This document shows, in pieces, positions 24,875 to 32,012 of a stretch of DNA of 64,000 nucleotides. The DNA is taken from positions 186,001 through 250,000 of the forward strand of contig UQZO01000002.1 in NCBI GenBank assembly GCA_900545545.1, written 5' to 3'. The position numbers and the translations under genes are program-made. This DNA is from an uncultured Subdoligranulum sp. Lineage in GTDB: Bacteria > Bacillota > Clostridia > Oscillospirales > Ruminococcaceae. The notes below the pieces were generated by a model that had not been told where the DNA came from, did no database searches, and saw only the letters and a list, made by a program, of their open reading frames with translations. Position 1 is the stretch's first letter; each line of letters opens with the position of its first letter.

Positions 24875-26015
24875 ATTCTTGCGCACCGTCGGTATCGGCC
24901 AGCAGCGTTTCCAGAATCTCGTCGTTCTGGTCTTTGTACTGGGCCGCCACGGCATCATCGATGACATAGACCGTCACCGGAATGACCGCGCTTTCCACCG
25001 ATTCGTCGTAGGTTTCGTAGTAGAGGTCCACAAAGGCATGGCCCTCCATCATGGCGGTGCCGGTATCCGCCGCATAGGCGTAGCCGTACACAAACTTGCC
25101 GTCATCACTGGTGATGTACAGCAGTGTGCCATAGGGAATGACCGACGGATTCACTGCCACCGTTCCGTAGGTCAGACGGCGGCCGCTGGCGCCCTTGGCT
25201 GTGGCGGAAGCCGAGTACCCTGTGGAGCGCTGGCTGGTATAAGTAGCCGCCACCCCCTCAGAGGGAACACCGTCCACGATCTCCGGGCCTACAAACTCCG
25301 AGACGGGGGCCTGTTCCCCGTATACCTTGACGATGGTGGGTACCATGCCCACCTGGGTCACACGTTCCAGTTCCTGCTTTTCCGTCCACTGGCCGTCGAT
25401 GTAAACATCCCGCCAGGTCACCGTATCCAGGCCGTCGCTGCCCTCCTGCAGAACCACCGTTTCGTCCTGGTCCCGGTAAAACAGGCTGGTGGGAATTTCC
25501 TGCCGTTCCGCGGGAATCACGACGTCTTCGGTGTAATCCACATATTCCACGCGCTGCAGGGTCAGGCTCTCGCCTTCCGTGACCACCTCATCCGCCGCCG
25601 GGGTCAGCCGGTCATCCTCATCGTAGCTGATGCCCAGCTCCGCCAGAAGTTCCTCCGAGGTCGCACCGGTGGTGATAACGTCGCGGGTTTCACCGTCGGC
25701 TGTCACCTGCACCGTGTAGGCACGGCGTACTTCCATCAGTTCGCCGTCGGCGATCTGGGACCAGACCACCTCGTCATTTTCGCCCAGCGGCGGCGTATTG
25801 CTCTGCTCCAGCAGATCCTCGACACTGTTGGACGCCGTAAAGATACGCACGCTGCCGCCGTGGGTATCGCTGACCACCACAAAGTGCAGCGACTGCGACG
25901 TAAAGGCAATGCACAGGCCCAGCGCCAGCGCGCCGCCCGCCAACGCCCCCCACTTGGGGATTTCCAGCGTCAGGCGGCGGCGGATATGCTCTTTGGTTTT
26001 TACGGATAAAGGCAT
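24873..26015 (-). CDS. Cell-wall protein with DUF348, G5 and 3D domains (380 aa, YabE-like)
   Basis: After a short basic start, one hydrophobic helix near residues 22-42 acts as an uncleaved signal or anchor. Two DUF348 repeats follow near residues 45-155, then a G5 domain (about 160-240, ending QELERVTQVGMV). A 3D domain ends the protein (about 285-350), recognised by GTVAVNPSVIPYGTLLYI and AADTGTAMMEGHAFVDLYY with its Asp triad. Such proteins resemble B. subtilis YabE and resuscitation-promoting factors and act on peptidoglycan outside the cell, probably as lytic transglycosylases. It has its own promoter and a structured 150-nt leader. Confidence 0.88.
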   Translation of the reverse strand: MPLSVKTKEHIRRRLTLEIPKWGALAGGALALGLCIAFTSQSLHFVVVSDTHGGSVRIFTASNSVEDLLEQSNTPPLGENDEVVWSQIADGELMEVRRAYTVQVTADGETRDVITTGATSEELLAELGISYDEDDRLTPAADEVVTEGESLTLQRVEYVDYTEDVVIPAERQEIPTSLFYRDQDETVVLQEGSDGLDTVTWRDVYIDGQWTEKQELERVTQVGMVPTIVKVYGEQAPVSEFVGPEIVDGVPSEGVAATYTSQRSTGYSASATAKGASGRRLTYGTVAVNPSVIPYGTLLYITSDDGKFVYGYAYAADTGTAMMEGHAFVDLYYETYDESVESAVIPVTVYVIDDAVAAQYKDQNDEILETLLADTDGAQE

Positions 26016-26165
26016 AGGGATGTCTCCTCACAAAGAAAGTGCCGGCCCCGTGAAGGACCGGCACCACAGGATGCTTTGGGGTAAATATGAAACCCTGACC
26101 GAAGGCAGCGATTGCTGCGATTCACGGCACAGGCCAATGTATGATTCACATTTCGATTCTTGCGA
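26016..26165 (-). promoter_or_regulatory. Structured 5' leader of the 3D-domain gene
   Basis: On the minus strand the leader contains a GCAGC-AATC-GCTGC hairpin (26105-26118), a GGGT/ACCC hairpin (about 26077-26094) and a GTGCCGG/CCGGCAC hairpin (26039-26064) about 20 bases upstream of the start region. It might be a cis-regulatory RNA. It does not show the conserved blocks of the ydaO c-di-AMP riboswitch that I can recall. Confidence 0.35.
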
Positions 26166-26171
26166 TTTGAA

Positions 26172-26200
26172 ATAATAACACAAAATCGAAGAATTTGCAA
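26172..26200 (-). promoter_or_regulatory. Promoter of the 3D-domain gene, TTGCAA-17-TATTAT
   Basis: The -35 reads 26200-26195 and the -10 26177-26172 on the minus strand. Transcription would start near 26165, giving a leader of about 150 nt. Confidence 0.7.
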
Positions 26201-26365
26201 GTCTTTTGACAAAACAACCGCAGTTGTAACCAAATTCCACAATGTATCCTGCTTCTTTTGTGCTTCTTGCCCACGCCAGCGCAGAATGGTGCCAAAATCT
26301 GTTTTCCACCATTTTACTGTGCGGCCTCAGGAACGTTCCGCAAGAAGTTTTTCACGCCCTGCCTG

Positions 26366-26404
26366 ACAGAAAAAAGCCCGGAGCCAAAAGGTTCCGGGCT
26401 TTGG
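26366..26404 (-). terminator. Terminator of pbuG
   Basis: On the minus strand AGCCCGGAACC pairs with GGCTCCGGGCT and is followed by six T. It lies 50 bases past the pbuG stop. Confidence 0.8.
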
Positions 26405-26452
26405 AACTGTTATACGCGGCGCAAAAAGCGTTCAGGCATTTTTCCGCGTAGC

Positions 26453-27823
26453 TTACAGCAGGACGTACTTCAGGATGAACAGCACCGTCAGCACGTACAT
26501 CAGCGGGCTGATCTTCTTTTCACGGGCCTTGCCGGTGATGAGGTTCAGCAGAGTCCAGGAGATGACGCCGATGGCAATGCCCTCGGAGATGCTGTAGGCC
26601 AGAGGCATGGCGATGATGGTCAGGAAAGCCGGGATGGCATCGGACAGATCATCAAAGTCAATCTTCGCGACAGCGCCCAGCATGTAGAAGCCGACAACGA
26701 TCAGCGCCGGAGCGGTGGCGAAGGAAGGAATGGTCAGGAACAGCGGGCTGAAGATGACCGCCAGCAGGAAGAGGACGCCGGTGGTCATGGCAGTAAGGCC
26801 GGTACGGCCGCCCTCGGTGACGCCGGAAGCACTCTCGACATAGGTGGTGGTAGTGGAGGTACCCAGCACAGCGCCCACGCTGGTGGCGATGGCGTCCGCC
26901 AGCAGCGCACCCTTGATACGAGGCAGGCGGCCGTTCTCATCCAGCATATCGGCCTTGGAGGAAACGCCGATCAGGGTGCCCAGCGTATCGAACAGGTCAA
27001 CGAAGAGGAAGGCAAACATGACGGCGAAGAAGTCCAGGATATTCAGACCGGAGAAATCCACCTGGAACACCTGGCCGAAGGTCTTGCCCAGAGCGGAGAA
27101 GTCAAAGCTGATGAAAGAAGTGGGAATGACGGAATACATACCGGCTTCCGGATCGGGGATATACAGGCCGCACAGCTCGCAGAGGATGCCGAGGACCCAG
27201 GTGATCAGGATGCCGTACAGAATGGCGCCCTTGACCTTTTTGACAAGCATAACCGCAATGATCAGCACGCCGATCAGCGCCAGGATCGCGCCGATGCCCA
27301 CGCTGTGGAAGGTTTCGCCCTTGAAGCTCTGGTAGGTCAGCAGCGTAGAATCGCTGTTGACGATGAGCTTGGCATTCTGCAGGCCCACAAAGGCGATGAA
27401 CAGGCCGATACCCACGCTGACAGCGGATTTGAGGGTAGACGGAATGGCGTTGAAGATGGCTTCCCGGATGCTGGTGAGGGACAGCACGATGAAGATGATG
27501 CCTTCCGCAAAGACAGCCATCAGTGCCAGCTGCCAGGAGTAGCCCATTTTCAGGACGACCGTGTAGGCAAAGTAGGCGTTCAGGCCCATGCCGGGGGCCA
27601 GGGCAAAGGGATAGTTGGCCAGCAAAGCCATCAGCGCCGTGCCGATGAAGGCGGACAACGAGGTAGCGATGAGGATCGCGTTGGCGTCCATGCCGGTAGC
27701 CGAAAGGATGCTGGGGTTGACCGCAAGGATATACGCCATGGTCATGAAGGTGGTGATACCTGCCATGATCTCAGTTTTGACGTTGGTATGATTTTCCCGC
27801 AGTTTAAAAACTTTTTCTAACAT
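26453..27823 (-). CDS. pbuG: Guanine/hypoxanthine permease, AzgA/PbuG family (456 aa)
   Basis: The protein is an NCS2-type nucleobase transporter with about 12-13 membrane segments. The N-terminus REVKTEIMAGITTF-like TNVKTEIMAGITTFMTMAYI, then ALAPGMGLNAYFAYTVVL, FVDLFDTLGTLIGVSSKAD and the TSTTTTYVESASGVTEGGRTG loop are AzgA/PbuG signatures. AGGAGG lies just before the ATG. No purine riboswitch is seen upstream, unlike in Bacillus; instead a hairpin sits at the probable 5' end of the mRNA. Confidence 0.92.
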   Translation of the reverse strand: MLEKVFKLRENHTNVKTEIMAGITTFMTMAYILAVNPSILSATGMDANAILIATSLSAFIGTALMALLANYPFALAPGMGLNAYFAYTVVLKMGYSWQLALMAVFAEGIIFIVLSLTSIREAIFNAIPSTLKSAVSVGIGLFIAFVGLQNAKLIVNSDSTLLTYQSFKGETFHSVGIGAILALIGVLIIAVMLVKKVKGAILYGILITWVLGILCELCGLYIPDPEAGMYSVIPTSFISFDFSALGKTFGQVFQVDFSGLNILDFFAVMFAFLFVDLFDTLGTLIGVSSKADMLDENGRLPRIKGALLADAIATSVGAVLGTSTTTTYVESASGVTEGGRTGLTAMTTGVLFLLAVIFSPLFLTIPSFATAPALIVVGFYMLGAVAKIDFDDLSDAIPAFLTIIAMPLAYSISEGIAIGVISWTLLNLITGKAREKKISPLMYVLTVLFILKYVLL

Positions 27824-27844
27824 GAAATTCCTCCTCTTTGAATC

Positions 27845-27891
27845 CGTGATTTTTTCTTGCCCCGGAAGAAAGGGAGCGGGAAAAAATCACG
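27845..27891 (-). promoter_or_regulatory. Perfect 12-bp hairpin at the expected 5' end of the pbuG mRNA
   Basis: The arms CGTGATTTTTTC (minus strand, 27891-27880) and GAAAAAATCACG (27856-27845) are exactly complementary. The promoter at 27898-27926 would start transcription at about 27891, so the hairpin caps the transcript. No T run follows, so it is not a terminator. Confidence 0.55.
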
Positions 27892-27897
27892 AAATCA

Positions 27898-27926
27898 ATT
27901 TTACCATTTTAGACATAGTTTGTCCA
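27898..27926 (-). promoter_or_regulatory. Promoter of pbuG, TGGACA-17-TAAAAT
   Basis: The -35 reads 27926-27921 and the -10 27903-27898 on the minus strand, in an AT-rich stretch. Confidence 0.55.
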
Positions 27927-28081
27927 TATTTTGTCTTGGCCAACTTTTCCTTGCCGTTCCGAGGCCGCTGTGTGTTGACCTTCCGCCGGGCGAAGAAATT
28001 GCTGTTTTGCCCCACGTAGCCCTCCAGCGCTGGAGAATTTCCAGCCGATCCCACGGAGGAGCCTTCTTTTCCGCTTGCCTA

Positions 28082-28912
28082 TTATTCAAAAGAAATGCGG
28101 CAAAGCGGACCGGAATGTTCGTATACAAACTCACACACCTTCAATACCGGCATCGGAACCACCCGGTACCACCTAGACTGAATCTGTTCCTGCTGCCGTG
28201 CGTCGATCTCTTCCGAGGTCCGGTTGTAGAGATTTTTCAGTCCGCTGTTTTGGATATAGCCCTTCTGATCACCGACGATAACCGCCAGCCAGCCATTGCT
28301 TTCCTCCGCGGCGTTTTCTGCCACGACATACCGGTCCCCTTCGGAGTAGCTGTCCAAAATATGCGACTTGTTCACATACTCGCTCTCATAGACGGCATCA
28401 AAGACATAATGGCCATGCAGAGAACACTCGTTTTCTTCCGGCAATCTTGACACTGAATAGACACTGCTTCGCCTGCCCACATATTCCACCGAAGCGATAT
28501 TGGCATCGAACCGTTTCACATTATAGCTCAAATCGCAGCCGATCAGCCACACAAAGCATAGAGGAATCAGCAGATAAAGCACCCTCATTTTCCCGGTAAA
28601 CAGCAGCAACAGATACACAAACACGAAGCCCAGCAAAAGAACCAAATACACCTGCCATTGCTCCGCGAACACCTGTTTGGCAAACAGGGAAAGCAACACT
28701 ATGCCGGTTCCCAGTACAATGCCTCGGATGGCGTTTCGAACCGGGTGGTCCTGGTGCTTTGGATGGAGAACCGTCTCGAAGCCCAGTGCGCCAAACCAAA
28801 ATCCAAGAAAAATGATCCATTGAACAACCATCCAAATAGCCGGAATGGCCTGCACAATCGTATACAACAGCAGTACAAGCAATGCAAATGCGATCAGAAA
28901 CATTGCCTCCAT
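28082..28912 (-). CDS. Membrane protein with a C-terminal SH3-like domain (276 aa)
   Basis: Four to five hydrophobic helices occupy roughly residues 1-130 (LLVLLLYTIVQAIPAIWMVV through VLYLLIPLCFVWLIGC). The C-terminal half is soluble and contains NGWLAVIVGDQKGYIQNSGL, which looks like a bacterial SH3 repeat. I do not recognise a characterised family. It has AAGGAG upstream and no obvious operon partner. A cell-envelope role is only suggested by the SH3-like part. Confidence 0.6.
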   Translation of the reverse strand: MEAMFLIAFALLVLLLYTIVQAIPAIWMVVQWIIFLGFWFGALGFETVLHPKHQDHPVRNAIRGIVLGTGIVLLSLFAKQVFAEQWQVYLVLLLGFVFVYLLLLFTGKMRVLYLLIPLCFVWLIGCDLSYNVKRFDANIASVEYVGRRSSVYSVSRLPEENECSLHGHYVFDAVYESEYVNKSHILDSYSEGDRYVVAENAAEESNGWLAVIVGDQKGYIQNSGLKNLYNRTSEEIDARQQEQIQSRWYRVVPMPVLKVCEFVYEHSGPLCRISFE

Positions 28913-29041
28913 GGGCAGTCACGCTCCTTCACAGAAAAGAATATATCCGGCTCCCTGAAAAAGAGTGCGGAATGCACGGAAACCGGTGCAGGATTTCGCC
29001 ACATCGAACAATTTTCCCGGATGGCTTGGCGGCGACCGCAC

Positions 29042-29953
29042 TCAGGCGCCGAAGTACACACGTTTGGCGTTGTTGTAGTAGACGTCCTCCAGCTCCTTTT
29101 CGGTGAAGGCATCTCCCTTGGTCAGGTAATCGGTCAGATGTTCGTAGCTGTCCTGGGTAGCGGCAAAAGGCGCGTCGGTACCCCACAGCAGGCGGTCCGC
29201 CCCTACAATGGATTTTGCCAGCTTGAGTACCTCGTGTACCGCCGGATAGGGGTAGGTGCCCGGCGCCACGATCTTGGGCAGCGCCGCTATGTCAAACCAG
29301 ACATTGGGCTTTTTCAACAGTTCCAGGCTCAGGGCCAGTTCCTTTTCCCGGCCGGGGATGGGGGCCAGCAGATGGCAGACCACCAGTTTCAGCCCGGGGT
29401 GGTCTTCCGCAATGCGGGCCAGGCTCCAGGGCTGGTGGCTGGGCATCGTCAGATCGCCCACATCCAGCGCCACCGGGGCGTGGTGGGCCTCGATGATGTC
29501 AAACAGCGGGCGCATCCGGCTGCCGCCCAGGTCGAAGGGTTCATGGCAGCCCATCAGGCCGCCGCCGCTGCTCACCTCGAACTTGGCGGCGCGGAAGCCC
29601 TGCTTTTCAAAGAAATATTCCATCGTCTGCACCGCATCGGTCATGTAGGGGTCCACCGTGCAGGTGGGGCAGAATCGGTCGGGATACCGCCGGATCAGTT
29701 CGCTGTGGTAACGGTTCTGGAATCCGTACATGCTGCCCTGCATCAGCACGGCCCGCTCCACGTCGTTGCGGTCCATCAGGGCCAATGCCTTTTCGGCGGT
29801 GAAGTTGGTCTCACCGTAGTCGCCGTTCTGGGGAAAAAGATCAAATTCCTCCCCGTTGCCCCAGGCAGCCTTTCCGCCGCTTGAACGCAGAGAATCGGTC
29901 CCCCATGCTGCCGCAATATGCAGCCTTGCCGCTTGCTGCCCTTGCCAAAACAC
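29042..29953 (-). CDS. Amidohydrolase_2-type metal-dependent hydrolase, N-terminus possibly incomplete (303 aa)
   Basis: The TIM-barrel amidohydrolase pattern is visible in ERAVLMQGSMYGFQN, the RFCPTCTVDPY strand, LKLVVCHLL (metal His) and the C-terminal LLWGTDAPFA with its catalytic Asp. The usual N-terminal DxHxH metal motif is not intact: the only match is ARLHIAAAWGTDSL, which lacks the first histidine and the aspartate. The start used is GTG at 29953 with no strong ribosome binding site. Either the protein has diverged at its active site or its 5' end was lost. Substrate is unknown. Confidence 0.65.
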   Translation of the reverse strand: MFWQGQQAARLHIAAAWGTDSLRSSGGKAAWGNGEEFDLFPQNGDYGETNFTAEKALALMDRNDVERAVLMQGSMYGFQNRYHSELIRRYPDRFCPTCTVDPYMTDAVQTMEYFFEKQGFRAAKFEVSSGGGLMGCHEPFDLGGSRMRPLFDIIEAHHAPVALDVGDLTMPSHQPWSLARIAEDHPGLKLVVCHLLAPIPGREKELALSLELLKKPNVWFDIAALPKIVAPGTYPYPAVHEVLKLAKSIVGADRLLWGTDAPFAATQDSYEHLTDYLTKGDAFTEKELEDVYYNNAKRVYFGA

Positions 29954-30020
29954 ATATCGGAAGCAACTCTTTTTATATCATACTATATCTTTGTGGATCT
30001 TTCTATATCTTTCCAAAATG

Positions 30021-30061
30021 AAAAAGCAGGAGACGTTCTCCTTGCGGAAAACGTCTCCTGC
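30021..30061 (-). terminator. Terminator of rplM-rpsI
   Basis: On the minus strand GCAGGAGACGTT pairs exactly with AACGTCTCCTGC and is followed by five T. Confidence 0.88.
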
Positions 30062-30185
30062 GACACGCAATTTGCTTTGGGAAGGTCTGCTGCCTTCCAT
30101 CCCATCAGACGCATCCGATTTTCTGCACACAATCGTGCAAAAAAGCCATGAAGCGTACTGAAAAGTTCGCGAAGATTGCGGACAA

Positions 30186-30584
30186 TCAGCGCTTGCTGAA
30201 CTGGGGAGCGCGACGGGCAGCCTTGAGGCCGTACTTCTTACGTTCCTTCATACGAGGATCGCGGGTGAGGAAGCCAGCCTTCTTGAGGGCGGGGCGCAGC
30301 TCGGGGTTGAACTGCAGCAGGGCGCGGGACAGGCCGTGGCGGATGGCGCCAGCCTGGCCGGAGCAGCCGCCGCCAACCACGTTGACGACAACGTCAAACT
30401 TGCCTTCGGTCTCGGTGAGAACCAGCGGGCTGTTGACCAGGAGCTTCAGGGTCTCCAGGCCGAAGTAATCGTTGATATCGCGGCCGTTGATGGTCATCTT
30501 GCCGGTGCCATTGTAGACACGCACGCGGGCAACGGAATGCTTACGACGGCCGGTGCCGTAGAAATAAGGTTTCGTCTCGTACAT
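30186..30584 (-). CDS. rpsI: Ribosomal protein uS9 (132 aa)
   Basis: This 30S protein contacts the P-site tRNA through its C-terminal tail. [39 protein letters not shown] and the terminal RRAPQFSKR are diagnostic. The glycine-rich [12 protein letters not shown] motif is intact. It follows rplM by 19 bases, the universal L13-S9 operon. Confidence 0.97.
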   Translation of the reverse strand: MYETKPYFYGTGRRKHSVARVRVYNGTGKMTINGRDINDYFGLETLKLLVNSPLVLTETEGKFDVVVNVVGGGCSGQAGAIRHGLSRALLQFNPELRPALKKAGFLTRDPRMKERKKYGLKAARRAPQFSKR

Positions 30585-30603
30585 CTTCTATTGCCTCCTT
30601 AAC

Positions 30604-31035
30604 TCAAATCTCAACGGCTTCGGGCTTCTGAGCAGCATGAGCATGGTCAGCAGCCTTGTAGCAGTGCAGGCGGGTCATAGCCTTGGTGCCCAGGGTGTTG
30701 CTGGGAACCATGCCCTTGACGGCGTAGGTCATAGCCTTGTCGCTGGCCTCAGCCATCAAGGTCTTGTACTGGGTCTCCTTCAGGCCGCCGATCCAGCCGG
30801 AATGAGTACGATGGAACTTCTTCTCCAGCTTCTTGCCGGTCAGGACAGCTTCATCGCAGTTGATGATGATAACATGGTCGCCACAGTCAACGTTGGGGGT
30901 GAAAGTGGGCTTGTTCTTGCCACGCAGGATGACAGCGGCCTTGGCGGCAACGCGGCCGAGCGGTTTGCCGGCGGCGTCGATCACATACCACTTGCGGTCA
31001 GCCATTTCAGCGGGCTTAGCGAGAGTCGTGCTCAT
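30604..31035 (-). CDS. rplM: Ribosomal protein uL13 (143 aa)
   Basis: This early-assembly 50S protein shows RKWYVIDAAGKPLGRVAAKA, VDCGDHVIIINCDEAVLTGKK and MVPSNTLGTKAMTRLHCY. The start MSTTLAKPAEMADRKW at 31035 has GGAGG upstream. A longer frame to 31131 would include the leader and is rejected. It heads the rplM-rpsI operon. Confidence 0.97.
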   Translation of the reverse strand: MSTTLAKPAEMADRKWYVIDAAGKPLGRVAAKAAVILRGKNKPTFTPNVDCGDHVIIINCDEAVLTGKKLEKKFHRTHSGWIGGLKETQYKTLMAEASDKAMTYAVKGMVPSNTLGTKAMTRLHCYKAADHAHAAQKPEAVEI

Positions 31036-31130
31036 AGTAGGGACCTCCATTGAAATAGTAACACGTCCGTTCCAAAAAACGGTATCATACAGCGCCGGGC
31101 GTTTTGCGTCCTGCGGCGCTTTTTCGCGCA
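31036..31130 (-). promoter_or_regulatory. Candidate L13 leader
   Basis: On the minus strand the leader forms AGCGCC/GGCGCT (about 31096-31125) and CCGTT/AACGG (about 31070-31085) stems before the rplM ribosome binding site. L13 autogenous leaders are known in Firmicutes; whether this is a homologue cannot be settled by eye. Confidence 0.4.
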
Positions 31131-31136
31131 AGTGTG

Positions 31137-31165
31137 ATTATAGCAGAAAGGGGCGCCCAAGTCAA
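31137..31165 (-). promoter_or_regulatory. Promoter of rplM-rpsI, TTGACT-17-TATAAT
   Basis: The -35 reads 31165-31160 and the -10 31142-31137 on the minus strand; near-consensus, as expected for ribosomal genes. Confidence 0.82.
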
Positions 31166-31202
31166 CGATTTTGGATAGAAATTTTAATATATTCCTTTCT
31201 AG

Positions 31203-31242
31203 CTCTTGAATTCTCTCGTTTTCTCTTGAATTCTCTCGTTTT
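31203..31242. repeat. Perfect 20-bp tandem duplication
   Basis: The unit CTCTTGAATTCTCTCGTTTT occurs twice head to tail in the interval between the rplM promoter and the HPr-like gene. No function is apparent. Confidence 0.85.
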
Positions 31243-31286
31243 CTCGTACCCCATTTTTCATTTTTTCTGCGATGTCACGCGCAGAG

Positions 31287-31334
31287 AAAAAAGCCCGGCC
31301 CGCCGGGCAGACAATACTGCACAGCGGGCCGGAA
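31287..31334 (-). terminator. Terminator of the HPr-like gene
   Basis: On the minus strand CCGGCCCGC pairs with GCGGGCCGG and is followed by six T. Confidence 0.75.
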
Positions 31335-31355
31335 CTTTACGTTTTTGGTTTCCGA

Positions 31356-31577
31356 TTACTGTTTGATCGCGCTGATGATGCGGCTCAGGTCGCCCTCATC
31401 CTCGCAAACGATCTTGACGGGGTGGCTGTAATCCAGGCTCATCATGCCCAGGATGCTCTTGGCATCGGCAATGCTGCCCTTCATATCGTGCACGCCGACC
31501 GCGTTATAACATTTGGCGGCAGCAGACACGATTCCCTTGACCTCCGTGAAGTTGGAAACCTTGACTTGTTTCACCAT
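31356..31577 (-). CDS. HPr-like protein lacking the phosphorylatable histidine (73 aa)
   Basis: The C-terminal half matches HPr: AKSILGMMSLDYSHPVKIV keeps the regulatory serine region (KSIMGVMSL in HPr). The GIHARP active-site motif, where EI phosphorylates His15, is replaced by EVKGIVSAA, so it cannot pass phosphate in the PTS. This recalls Crh, the catabolite-repression HPr of Bacillus, but it is shorter. The start MVKQVKVSNF has GGAGG upstream. It is monocistronic, with an extended -10 promoter (TGCTATAAT near 31712-31720). A regulatory rather than transport role is likely. Confidence 0.75.
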   Translation of the reverse strand: MVKQVKVSNFTEVKGIVSAAAKCYNAVGVHDMKGSIADAKSILGMMSLDYSHPVKIVCEDEGDLSRIISAIKQ

Positions 31578-31634
31578 TGTAATGACCTCCAGACAATTTC
31601 CCTCAACGAACCGCTTCCCAGCAGCGACGCTCAA

Positions 31635-32012
31635 TCTATGCTCACTGTGCGATTCGTTTCCAGGGCGGGCCGGACCACCATGTCCTGTTTTCCCGTCCCT
31701 GTATTGGGCATTATAGCATAATTATGTCCGGTTGGTTTGTATATCATGCACAAAACCCGTTTTTTCCATTTCCTGCACAAAAGAGCCAAATCTTCATTTT
31801 TGCGATTTGTTGAGTTTGCTCAGTTTTTTGATTTATAACAGGTGTTTGTTCATATTATTTTATTTTTCTGGAAGTCATTTTTTCGTATTCAGATTGTTTT
31901 TAAGCCATTTTTTCCGTTTTCAGATTTTTTTTGAGGCGAAATCCAGGCATTTTTCAGGACTCGTTGCAACAAAAGCACATATTTTATCCCTTCTACCGGG
32001 ACAAAACGCTCC
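31635..32012. other. Non-coding T-rich interval
   Basis: The left end holds the extended -10 promoter of the HPr-like gene. The rest is T-rich on the plus strand and includes two imperfect copies of a roughly 30-base unit around CATTTTTTCGTATTCAGATT (about 31875-31940). No gene or clear tex terminator is seen. Confidence 0.5.

Noticed and set aside
26016..26165. c-di-AMP (ydaO) riboswitch
   Set aside because: The leader is structured and upstream of a typical target, but the conserved GGGGAACC and CCGAAUCC-like blocks are not present, so only an unnamed structured leader is reported.
27824..27960. Purine riboswitch upstream of pbuG
   Set aside because: The loop between the hairpin arms is only 23 bases and the conserved purine-aptamer core is missing.
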